Position numbers and translations under genes: made by a program
Assembly (NCBI GenBank): GCA_964543275.1
Contig: CAZIWW010000011.1
Coordinates: 1 to 22,776 of the forward strand
Direction of reading: 5' to 3'
DNA length: 22,776 bases
DNA from: CAZIWW01 sp964543275
GTDB taxonomy: Bacteria > Patescibacteriota > Minisyncoccia > Moranbacterales > UBA11712
In this document: positions 14,420-21,449 of the stretch, in pieces
Position numbering within the stretch: position 1 is the stretch's first letter
Layout: each line of letters opens with the position of its first letter
The notes under the pieces: model-generated
What the model saw: the letters and a program-made list of their open reading frames with translations, nothing else
Databases searched by the model: none
Told to the model about the DNA's origin: nothing

Positions 14420-15450
14420 TATACCGCTATGTCCAACTTCTTCCCGCATTTGGGGCATTTTCCTTTTTTATCGTACCGCTTAATGTAATAATTCACTCGA
14501 TTGATTACCAGTTCCCCGCACTTTGGACAATAAGTGCTTTCCATATCCGATCCGGGGACATTGCCGGCGTAAACATATTTTAAGCCAACCGCTTTTCCAA
14601 TCTCGTAGGCTTTTTTTATTTTCTCCACCGGTGTTTCCGGCAGATGCTGGAGTTTCCAAGAAATCACTCCTGAAAAAGCGCTCACATGCCAAGGGATAAA
14701 ATCACCCAGCTCTGATTTGATAAATTTTGCGATCTTGGTTAGCATTTTTTCGTTGTCTGAAAGAGTGGGAATAATAAGCGTCGTTGTTTCCAGCCAAATT
14801 TTGTTTTTGATTATAGTCTTGCAATTTTCTAGCACTGGCTCCAGTCTCGCTCCGCAATTTTCGCGGTAAAATCCATCTTCGAACGATTTAATATCAATGT
14901 TGATGGCGTCGAGGTGGGGAATAATAGTCTCGAGCGTTTCTTTACTCATAAATCCATTGGACACCCAGATATTTTTGATTCTCTTTTTCTTGGCCAACTT
15001 CATAGTATCCAGCGCGTACTCTAAAAAAATGGTCGGTTCGGTGTAAGTGTAGGCAATGCTGGCGCAGTTGCTTCTTATAGCTGTCTCGACTACTTTCTCC
15101 GGCGGGAGTTCATCGCCGCTGTTTTCTATATCCTCTCGAGTCACTCCCGGAAATTTACTCCCCTGCGAAATCTCCCAGTTCTGGCAGTTTTTACAGCGAA
15201 AGTTACAGCCGATAGTCCCGATAGAAAAAGAATAAGTTCCAGGCATAAAATGAAAAAGCGGTTTTTTCTCAATCGGATCCACGTTAGCCGCAATTGTTCG
15301 CCCGTAAACCAAAAGGTTTAATTTCCCATCAGTATTTTCTCTCACCCCGCAAATCCCGCGCTTCCCCGGCGCAATTACACAATGATGATTACAAGTTTTG
15401 CATTGAACTTTTTTATCAGCTAATTTTTTGTATAAAATTGACTCTTTCAT
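14419..15450 (-). CDS. amrS: Radical SAM enzyme of the AmmeMemoRadiSam system
   Basis: A 343-residue radical SAM protein related to pyruvate formate-lyase activating enzymes. An N-terminal cysteine cluster (C17, C20, C24, C34) comes first. The [4Fe-4S]/SAM motif is CX3CX2C at C82, C86 and C89 (GCNFRCKNCQNW). AYTYTEPTIFLEYA and WVSNGFMSKETL follow in the barrel, then the GNVPG segment. A C-terminal zinc ribbon has C308, C311, C332 and C335. NCBI names this family the AmmeMemoRadiSam system radical SAM enzyme; its substrate is unknown. It is the first gene of the minus-strand operon, divergent from thpR. The IscS/NifU pair 6 kb away could mature its cluster. Confidence 0.93.
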   Translation of the reverse strand: MKESILYKKLADKKVQCKTCNHHCVIAPGKRGICGVRENTDGKLNLLVYGRTIAANVDPIEKKPLFHFMPGTYSFSIGTIGCNFRCKNCQNWEISQGSKFPGVTREDIENSGDELPPEKVVETAIRSNCASIAYTYTEPTIFLEYALDTMKLAKKKRIKNIWVSNGFMSKETLETIIPHLDAINIDIKSFEDGFYRENCGARLEPVLENCKTIIKNKIWLETTTLIIPTLSDNEKMLTKIAKFIKSELGDFIPWHVSAFSGVISWKLQHLPETPVEKIKKAYEIGKAVGLKYVYAGNVPGSDMESTYCPKCGELVINRVNYYIKRYDKKGKCPKCGKKLDIAV

Positions 15451-15466
15451 ATCGCTTATTAATACA

Positions 15467-15472
15467 ATTTTA
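15467..15472 (-). promoter_or_regulatory. Extended -10 promoter for the amrS operon
   Basis: On the minus strand TGC-TAAAAT forms an extended -10 box 16 bases before the amrS ATG (15450). No good -35 hexamer lies 17 bases further up, as is common for extended -10 promoters. Confidence 0.5.
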
Positions 15473-15497
15473 GCACAGAACTTATTGCGGAGGAAGT

Positions 15498-15526
15498 TTG
15501 CTAAAACTATCTCTAAGAGCTATAAT
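15498..15526 (+). promoter_or_regulatory. Promoter of thpR, predicted leaderless
   Basis: TTGCTA (15498-15503), 17-base spacer, and a perfect TATAAT (15521-15526). The thpR ATG begins at 15533, 6 bases after the -10 box, where transcription itself should start. Confidence 0.65.
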
Positions 15527-15532
15527 ACAATT

Positions 15533-16078
15533 ATGCAAAAGCGATTATTTATCGGTGTGCCGATGCCGGATGATATTAAGAAGAAATTAGCGAAAATTAT
15601 TGAAAGAGAATATCACGATTTGCCGGTGAGGTGGGGCAGGAAAGAGAATCTTCATCTAACGCTTAGCTTTCTTGGTTATGTCCAAGAAGAAGCTATTCCC
15701 GAAATTTGCCGGAATATCGACGAGGCAGTTAAAAATATTGAGATATTTGATCTTAATTTTGGCAAAATAGATTTTGGCCCCAGCGAGGAAAATAAAAAAA
15801 TGATTTGGCTGGTGGGGGAGAAGAGTAAAGCGCTAGGCGAATTAAAATTTAATTTAGACAAAGAGCTTGGATTTTTCATTCGAGAGAGAAGGGAACTTAA
15901 GCCGCATGCGACTCTGGGGCGAATTAGAAAAAAAATGTGGGCCAAGCTAAATCCTGAACCTGAAATTAAAAAAGATTTTAAGGTTGGTTTTAGTGTTATC
16001 TCGGTTGATCTTATGGAAAGCAAATTTGAAAAAGGCAAGAGGGTGTATTATACGCTGGAGTCGTTCCCGTTAAAATAA
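15533..16078 (+). CDS. thpR: RNA 2',3'-cyclic phosphodiesterase (2'-5' RNA ligase family)
   Basis: A 181-residue member of the 2H phosphoesterase superfamily. The two catalytic HxTx motifs are H41-L-T43 (ENLHLTLSFLG) and H124-A-T126 (LKPHATLGRI), with the usual spacing. It begins MQKRLFIGVPMPDDI, typical for ThpR, which opens 2',3'-cyclic phosphates on RNA and can reversibly join 2'-5' RNA halves. The open frame extends upstream to 15428 but that part overlaps amrS and the promoter region, so ATG 15533 is preferred. The gene is divergent from amrS across 82 bases. The next gene on the same strand starts 162 bases downstream. Confidence 0.93.
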   Translation: MQKRLFIGVPMPDDIKKKLAKIIEREYHDLPVRWGRKENLHLTLSFLGYVQEEAIPEICRNIDEAVKNIEIFDLNFGKIDFGPSEENKKMIWLVGEKSKALGELKFNLDKELGFFIRERRELKPHATLGRIRKKMWAKLNPEPEIKKDFKVGFSVISVDLMESKFEKGKRVYYTLESFPLK

Positions 16079-16240
16079 CTAGCGAATTACCTTAAATTAC
16101 GAAATCCGTTTCTTCGTTATTTTAGTGCAAGTATTAGTTTAATTTGTGTCTGCAGAACACTAGCCAAACGAATATTAAACGAAAAAAACAAAGCTTTAGA
16201 AGTTTTGCAATTCAAAGAGATTAGAAATGAATTAAAACTA

Positions 16241-16960
16241 ATGAGAGTGAATAGCATAGAAATTCTCGGAGTCAGAGTAGATAATTTAACCCGCGCTGAA
16301 ATCGAGAACTGGATATCAAACTTGCTGGACAACGGCCAAAAAAAATTTATCACTACCCTTAATCCCGAAATCATTCTAAAAGCTCATCAAGATAAAAACT
16401 ACCAAAATATCCTAAATTCTGCTAATCTTAATGTCTGTGATGGCGTAGGAGTAAAGCTGGTGTCATTTTTAAAAGGAAAGGCGATTAAAGCAAGATTCAC
16501 AGGCGCTGACTTAACTCGATTTATTCTCAAGTTAGCTCAAGAAAAAAATCTCAAAGTTCTAATCGTCGCGCACGAAAAAAGCCTAAGCCAGCCGCGTGAG
16601 ATAAAAGAAAGTGTTAAAAACAATTATCCGTTACTTAATTTTTCAGTGGAATATTTTAGTAACAGTAGCTCGTTTTTCGAAAATTGCGAAGTCCAAAACG
16701 CCCAAATAATTTTTGTGAACTTTGGCGCGCCTGAACAGGAAAAATTTATTTGCCGCAACCGCCATAGATTCCCGCAGGCGAAAATTTTAATCGGAGTCGG
16801 AGGAACTTTTGATTTTATGACGGGAAAAATGAAGCGAGCGCCAAAATTTTTAAGAAAGCCGGGATTGGAATGGCTTTGGAGATTAATTCAAGAGCCCAAG
16901 AGATTTAGAAGAATAATCAACGCGGTGATAATATTTCCGTTTTTAGCCATAACAAAATAG
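16241..16960 (+). CDS. WecG/TagA/CpsF-family glycosyltransferase
   Basis: A 239-residue GT26-family glycosyltransferase. Such enzymes add N-acetylmannosamine(uronic acid) or a related sugar to a lipid-linked carrier for wall teichoic acid, enterobacterial common antigen or capsule. Family segments in order: EILGVRVDNLT, FITTLNPEII, NVCDGVGV, RFTGADL, FVNFGAPEQEKFI, and GVGGTFDFMTGKMKRAPKFL leading to GLEWLWRLIQEPKR. The length matches the family. ATG 16241 is chosen because the sequence before it is not family-like; the open frame begins at a TTG at 16205. It suggests surface glycopolymer synthesis, but no other envelope sugar gene is adjacent. The acceptor and donor cannot be read from sequence. 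Confidence 0.92.
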   Translation: MRVNSIEILGVRVDNLTRAEIENWISNLLDNGQKKFITTLNPEIILKAHQDKNYQNILNSANLNVCDGVGVKLVSFLKGKAIKARFTGADLTRFILKLAQEKNLKVLIVAHEKSLSQPREIKESVKNNYPLLNFSVEYFSNSSSFFENCEVQNAQIIFVNFGAPEQEKFICRNRHRFPQAKILIGVGGTFDFMTGKMKRAPKFLRKPGLEWLWRLIQEPKRFRRIINAVIIFPFLAITK

Positions 16961-17020
16961 GTCGTAGGGAAATAGGTTTAAGACTGTAGGTCTAGTCATA
17001 GGTCATAAGTTATTGGAGTA

Positions 17021-17131
17021 TTATTCCTCGTCAAAATCTCTCGCAAAGGACTCTGACGCTGCAGGTAAAGTTTTGCCAGACCATCAGAGTTCCCCGCTGT
17101 CTGCGAAGAGACTCTGACGAGGAGTGAATAA
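17021..17131 (+). ncRNA. 111-base structured intergenic hairpin, possible leader or small RNA
   Basis: Four nested helices stack: TTATT..CCTCGTCA with TGACGAGG..AATAA (17021-17033 with 17115-17131), TCTCTCGCA with TGCGA-a-GAGA (17037-17045 with 17102-17111), GG-ACTCTGA with TCAGAGT-t-CC (17048-17056 with 17084-17093), and GGTAA/TTGCC (17064-17068 with 17073-17077). ACTCTGACG occurs twice directly (17050 and 17111). It sits 38 bases before the membrane-protein start. No known RNA family is recognised; it lacks the SRP RNA apical motif. The flanks (16961-17020, 17132-17169) show nothing else. Confidence 0.55.
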
Positions 17132-17169
17132 CCAAAAATAATTATTTAACTGCCTAAATTCAATTAGTA

Positions 17170-17907
17170 ATGTCAAACAAAAGAATCCTAATTTTAATTT
17201 CTTCTGCAGCTCTCGGAATATTAACCGTCTACGGGTTAACTTTTGCGACTTGGACTCCAATGACAGCTTATCTTACTTACCTTTTACTAGCCTTCTTTTT
17301 TCTTGGAGTCCTTGTCTCCAGCCAGCAGTACGAAGAGGATTCATTCTCTAAAATTGAAAGAGTCGTCAGCGCTTTTTTATTTTCTTACATTATGTTCTTT
17401 CGGTTGCTTTACGCCCCGTTAAACCAGTTCTTCTTTGGAATCTTAATTAAAGATATCTCTTTTGCTTCCGACGTACTGCGCTTGTTCTTATTTCTAATCT
17501 TTTTCTTCCTATTTGGCACTGCCTTCTTAATATTTAACAGCTATGCCAGGTTTGGCTTTCTTTCACGTTGCATAATCTTTAATAACCCAAAAAGTTTTTT
17601 AGTGTTGAGAATTCTCCTTGTATCCGCCGTGGGAATTTTCTTAATGCTTTACATTCGGAACTCATTCTTTTCTATTAAGCACTCTGCCCTGATGAATAAA
17701 ATTTTACCTCCCCAAACCTGCAATTGGGCTTATGCTAAATATCCTAATTTTCTCAATCTCGGATTCGCCGCCAAGGGGAGAAGTGTTTGTTTATTTAGTT
17801 ATGCTCAAGACCAATACGATATGAAGTATTGCGATTATATTAAAGAGGGAGCCATGCGCGAGATGTGCGTTAACTATTTTATTCCGGAGTCGGAAAGAGA
17901 AAGATAG
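17170..17907 (+). CDS. Polytopic membrane protein with cysteine-bearing C-terminal tail, function unknown
   Basis: I do not recognise this 245-residue protein. It has five probable membrane helices at about 6-25, 32-50, 64-84, 102-124 and 143-163. Then comes a soluble tail of about 75 residues with four cysteines: QTCNW, SVCLF, KYCDY and EMCVN. The tail end (KYCDYIKEGAMREMCVNYF) resembles the short C..I......C pattern seen in other candidate-phyla proteins, so paired disulfides or metal binding outside the cell are possible. It starts at ATG 17170 behind the long structured hairpin and ends 22 bases before gltX, so the two may be cotranscribed. No enzyme motif is visible. Confidence 0.75.
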   Translation: MSNKRILILISSAALGILTVYGLTFATWTPMTAYLTYLLLAFFFLGVLVSSQQYEEDSFSKIERVVSAFLFSYIMFFRLLYAPLNQFFFGILIKDISFASDVLRLFLFLIFFFLFGTAFLIFNSYARFGFLSRCIIFNNPKSFLVLRILLVSAVGIFLMLYIRNSFFSIKHSALMNKILPPQTCNWAYAKYPNFLNLGFAAKGRSVCLFSYAQDQYDMKYCDYIKEGAMREMCVNYFIPESERER

Positions 17908-17929
17908 AAAATTTTTATAAAAGAACTAA

Positions 17930-19441
17930 ATGGCTATGTCGGAAAAAGTTAGAGTAAGATTCGCTCCCAGCCCCACTGGATATCTGCACATAGGCGGGCT
18001 TAGAACGGCTCTCTATAATTTTCTGTTGGCTCGAAAACGCCAGGGCGATTTTTTTCTGCGTATCGAGGATACCGATCAAAAAAGAGTTAATCCAGAAGCT
18101 ATTAGCAACATAGTGAAATCGCTGGAATGGGCGAAAATAATGCCAGAGGAGGGAGTTTTCATTGATAAGGAGAAAAAAGTTGCTGAAAGGGGAAAATACG
18201 GCCCCTATATCCAATCTAAACGACTAGCGACTTACCAGAAATACGCTCACGATCTGGTAGAAGGGGGAAAAGCCTATTATTGCTTTTGCACGCCGGAAAG
18301 GCTTGAAGAACTGCGAAAAAGTCAGCAAGCCGCCAAATTGGCGCCGGCTTACGATAAGCGCTGTCTGAAAACTGTTTCGCTTGACGAGGCTAAGAAAAGA
18401 ATTGCCGGAGGTGAAGAATATGTTGTTCGTTTTAATATTCCGGAGATAGGAGAAACTAAATTCGAAGATATTGTGCGAGGCAAAATAAGCTTCGCCAATA
18501 AAAATCTGGACGATCCGGTAATTCTAAAGTCCGACGGGTATCCAACTTATCATCTAGCTCATGTAGTGGACGATCACTTAATGGAAACAACTGTCGTTAT
18601 ACGCGGGGAAGAATGGCTGCCCAGCACGCCCAAGCATATTTTACTTTTCAAGGCTTTTGGCTGGGAGCCGCCGCGGTATGCTCACCTTTGTGTTATTCTT
18701 AATAAAGAAACCAAAAGAAAACTGTCCAAGCGCGACGGAGATGTGAGCGTAGAAGATTTTGTAAAAAGAGGTTATCTTTCTGAAGCTGTGATAAACTTCA
18801 TTGCTCTTCTGGGTTGGAATCCGAAAACAGAGCGGGAAATTTTCAGTTTAGAAGAGCTGATTGAACAATTCGACGAAAAAAAACTCAACCGCGCTGCCGC
18901 TATCTTTGATGTAGGAAAACTGGATTGGATGAATGGAGTTTATATCAGAGAAAAAAATATCAATGAATTAACAAAACTATGCCAGCCTTATATCAAAGAT
19001 TATCTTAAAAATAACCCGTCGCCGGATAAAGGCAAGTCATTGGAAAATTTTGAGTATTTGAAAAAAATTGTATCTGTAGAGCGGGAAAGAATGAAAAAGC
19101 TTTCTGATGTTGTCCAAAATATCGATTTTTATTTTACCTGTCCAAAGGTTAATAGGAAAATATTAAATTGGAAAAACACAAGCGACGAAAAAACGCGCGA
19201 GGCTCTTAAAAAAGCCCGTGATGTGCTATTATTAATAAGCGAGGCGGACTGGTCGCTGGACAATCTTAAAAATAAACTTTTAAAGGCGGCAAATCCCAAG
19301 AGTAGGGGAGAGTTGCTCTGGCCGCTTCGAGTTGCTCTCACGGGCAAGGAAAAAAGCCCATCGCCGTTCGAGGTGGCTTGGGTGATAGGGAAAAAAGAGA
19401 GTCTAAAAAGAACTGAATTAGCCATAAATACTGTGGAATAA
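17930..19441 (+). CDS. gltX: Glutamyl-tRNA synthetase
   Basis: A 503-residue class I aminoacyl-tRNA synthetase. The N-terminus RVRFAPSPTGYLHIGGLRTA contains the HIGH-type motif (HIGG at about 20-23). The KMSKS-type motif is KRKLSKRDGD near 262-271. The middle has PTYHLAHVVDDHLM and RGEEWLPSTPKHILLF, and the C-terminal anticodon-binding domain ends with RVALTGKEKSPSPFEVAWVIG. ATG 17930 (MAMSEK) is used; ATG 17936 is equally possible. No cysteine zinc knuckle was checked beyond CFCTPERL near 113. Whether it also charges tRNA-Gln (non-discriminating) depends on GlnRS and GatCAB being absent or present elsewhere. It is 15 bases ahead of the coiled-coil/C39 gene. Confidence 0.95.
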   Translation: MAMSEKVRVRFAPSPTGYLHIGGLRTALYNFLLARKRQGDFFLRIEDTDQKRVNPEAISNIVKSLEWAKIMPEEGVFIDKEKKVAERGKYGPYIQSKRLATYQKYAHDLVEGGKAYYCFCTPERLEELRKSQQAAKLAPAYDKRCLKTVSLDEAKKRIAGGEEYVVRFNIPEIGETKFEDIVRGKISFANKNLDDPVILKSDGYPTYHLAHVVDDHLMETTVVIRGEEWLPSTPKHILLFKAFGWEPPRYAHLCVILNKETKRKLSKRDGDVSVEDFVKRGYLSEAVINFIALLGWNPKTEREIFSLEELIEQFDEKKLNRAAAIFDVGKLDWMNGVYIREKNINELTKLCQPYIKDYLKNNPSPDKGKSLENFEYLKKIVSVERERMKKLSDVVQNIDFYFTCPKVNRKILNWKNTSDEKTREALKKARDVLLLISEADWSLDNLKNKLLKAANPKSRGELLWPLRVALTGKEKSPSPFEVAWVIGKKESLKRTELAINTVE

Positions 19442-19456
19442 TTTTCAATTTCATCT

Positions 19457-20788
19457 ATGGCAAACCAAAAACAAAAAACCAAATCCAGATTCATTTTCAT
19501 TGTGCCAAGTATAGCTTTAGTTGCTTTTATTGCCACATATCTGGTATGCGGTATAGTCTATGCCGATGAAACTAATAATAATTCTATCGACCAAGCCATC
19601 GACGAGAAGCAGGATCAAATTAAAGAGCTGGATAAAAAATCCGAAACTTATCGTCAGATGATTGAGCTGAAGCAGAAAAAAGCTCAAACTTTAGAGAATC
19701 AACTAAGATTGATGGAAGCCGACATCGCTTCCTTTGAGCGGGATATCGCCGAGTTGCAGAAACAGATTGACGAAACTACAGCAGAAATTGATAATCTAAA
19801 ATCCCAGATTGAGATGAAACGGAAAGATATTGAACAGCAGAAAAAAATTCTGGTCCAGCTTATCCAGGCTTACTATGAAAACGACCAGGATTCCCTAATG
19901 GAGATGCTTCTTAAGAACGCTAATTTTTCAGAATTTCTAGGCCAAGCTGAATATTTGGCGCAGACAGGGGAGAAAGTCAACAGCGTACTCACTTCGGTGG
20001 TTGAGGCTAAAAACGAACTTGACAGTCAGAAGAAACAACTGGAGATTAAAAAGAGAAAGCAAAAAGAAGACCAAGGGAAAATTTCCGCCAAGAGAAATTA
20101 TTTATTGGGTGAGCAGAAATCAAAAGAACAGCTGCTTTTACAAACCAGCGGAGAAGAAAAAAAGTACCAGCAGCTGCTCGCCAAAATTGAAAAACAGAAA
20201 AGCGAATTGCTTGGAGACATCTCCGAACTTAGCTCCGAAAAAAGCTCTGACCTAGCCGCTGTAAAAGCCACTCTTAAAAAACCTAAACACGGACTGGCTT
20301 CGACCAGCTGGTATTTTTCCCAAAAGGACTCTCGTTGGAAAGATCAGCATATTGGATTTTCAAACTCTCTTATGAAGAGTTACGGTTGCGCCGTTACTTC
20401 GGTAGCTATGGTTCTGCGCTACCACGGAGTTGACATCGATCCAGGACTTCTCTCCAAACAGCCTATTTTCTACTATGATCTTATTGTCTGGCCTCAACAA
20501 TGGAGAGGTATCAAATTAGCTTCGTCAACTAACCATGGAAATGTTAGCTGGAGCACTATTGACAAAGAATTAAAAAATAAAAACCCGGTCATCGTCTTCG
20601 TAAAGGCAAAAAAGAAAGGAGCTGGACATTATGTAGTTATTCACAGCAAGGACAAAAAAGGAAAATATATAGTCCATGACCCTTACTGGGGAGCTAACAT
20701 CTTTCTCGATTCAACTCGCGCTCTGGTTAGCGCTCTCTACGACAGCGGCACCGTGATTGATCAGATGATTATCTATCATGAGAAATAA
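19457..20788 (+). CDS. Secreted coiled-coil protein with C39-like cysteine peptidase domain (EnvC/PcsB-like architecture)
   Basis: A 443-residue exported protein. A signal peptide spans about 10-36 with a plausible cleavage after VYA. A long coiled coil covers about 42-265, with the AYYENDQDSLMEMLLKNANF stretch (138-157) that resembles the loop region of PcsB/EnvC-type proteins. The C-terminal domain (about 283-443) is papain-like of the C39 type: Q289 (FSQKD), C311 (YGCAVTSVAMVL), H391 (AGHYVVIH) and D408 (HDPYWG) form the oxyanion and catalytic set. EnvC/PcsB proteins are activated by FtsEX and cut or control cutting of peptidoglycan. The window has ftsEX 13 kb away, so this is a candidate effector; C39 domains could cleave cell-wall peptides or proteins. 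It follows gltX by 15 bases. Confidence 0.88.
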   Translation: MANQKQKTKSRFIFIVPSIALVAFIATYLVCGIVYADETNNNSIDQAIDEKQDQIKELDKKSETYRQMIELKQKKAQTLENQLRLMEADIASFERDIAELQKQIDETTAEIDNLKSQIEMKRKDIEQQKKILVQLIQAYYENDQDSLMEMLLKNANFSEFLGQAEYLAQTGEKVNSVLTSVVEAKNELDSQKKQLEIKKRKQKEDQGKISAKRNYLLGEQKSKEQLLLQTSGEEKKYQQLLAKIEKQKSELLGDISELSSEKSSDLAAVKATLKKPKHGLASTSWYFSQKDSRWKDQHIGFSNSLMKSYGCAVTSVAMVLRYHGVDIDPGLLSKQPIFYYDLIVWPQQWRGIKLASSTNHGNVSWSTIDKELKNKNPVIVFVKAKKKGAGHYVVIHSKDKKGKYIVHDPYWGANIFLDSTRALVSALYDSGTVIDQMIIYHEK

Positions 20789-20950
20789 ATTATTAAATTA
20801 TCAAAGAGGATACACTTCCCCCAGTATGTCGTCTAAGATACATTGTGCGACATTGTATACTAAAAAAATATCATGCTTCCCCGCTAAATAAATTCCGCGC
20901 CGGTCCGGTTATGAAAAATAAAAAAATCTATCTTAGGCTTAGGCAACTAA

Positions 20951-20990
20951 AGAGCCTCTACTCTTCTCCGGCAGAGGCTTTTCCTTTTTT
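20951..20990 (+). terminator. Intrinsic terminator between convergent genes
   Basis: AGCCTCT (20953-20959) pairs with AGAGGCT (20973-20979), followed by TTTCC and a run of seven T. It ends the gltX-peptidase transcript and touches the nifU stop codon. The gap 20789-20950 before it holds no gene; it contains a weak inverted repeat (TGTCG/CGACA near 20825-20855) without a T-run. Confidence 0.8.
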
Positions 20991-21391
20991 TAATGAATTT
21001 TTTTATTTTTTGCGCGTTTTCTCTCGTAATCCTTTATTGCCTCTCGTAGCGCGTCAGCGGCTAAATTAGAACAATGCATTTTAATCGGAGGCAAACCTTC
21101 CAACTCGTCAGCAATGTCGTTGCGGGTAATTTTAACCGCCTGATCAAGCGTTTTACCCTTTGCTATTTCAGTTAACATTGACGAGGCAGCGATAGCCGCG
21201 ACACAACCTAAAGTCTCAAACTTAATGTCAGAAATTATTTTTTTCTCTTTTTCCTTCTTGACTTTTATATAGACCGTCATAATATCTCCGCAAACAGGGT
21301 TGCCGACATTTCCCACTCCGTCAGGGTTTTTAATTTTTCCTAAATTGCGCGGATGTATAAAATGTTGCATTACTTTTTTAGAATATAGCAT
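20990..21391 (-). CDS. nifU: Fe-S cluster assembly scaffold NifU/IscU
   Basis: A 133-residue U-type scaffold on which IscS-derived sulfur and iron are assembled into [2Fe-2S] or [4Fe-4S] clusters. The three cluster-binding cysteines are C34 (GNPVCGD, with the conserved D36), C63 (TLGCVAAIAASS) and C107 (KMHCSNLAADAL). The start MLYSKKVMQHFIHPRNLG is family-typical. The C-terminus is a short basic tail. It is 58 bases downstream of iscS in the same direction, so they form a minimal sulfur-mobilisation pair; no IscA, HscA/B or ferredoxin is in the window. The stop codon lies at the terminator shared with the convergent peptidase gene. Confidence 0.93.
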   Translation of the reverse strand: MLYSKKVMQHFIHPRNLGKIKNPDGVGNVGNPVCGDIMTVYIKVKKEKEKKIISDIKFETLGCVAAIAASSMLTEIAKGKTLDQAVKITRNDIADELEGLPPIKMHCSNLAADALREAIKDYERKRAKNKKIH

Positions 21392-21449
21392 AAAAAAAGA
21401 ATTAAGAACTTATAATTTTACTCAAGCCTACTAACTCGCAACCTCATCT

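Noticed and set aside
20845..21069. 74-codon plus-strand frame between the peptidase and nifU genes
   Set aside because: It covers the terminator and the antisense of nifU; composition is not protein-like.
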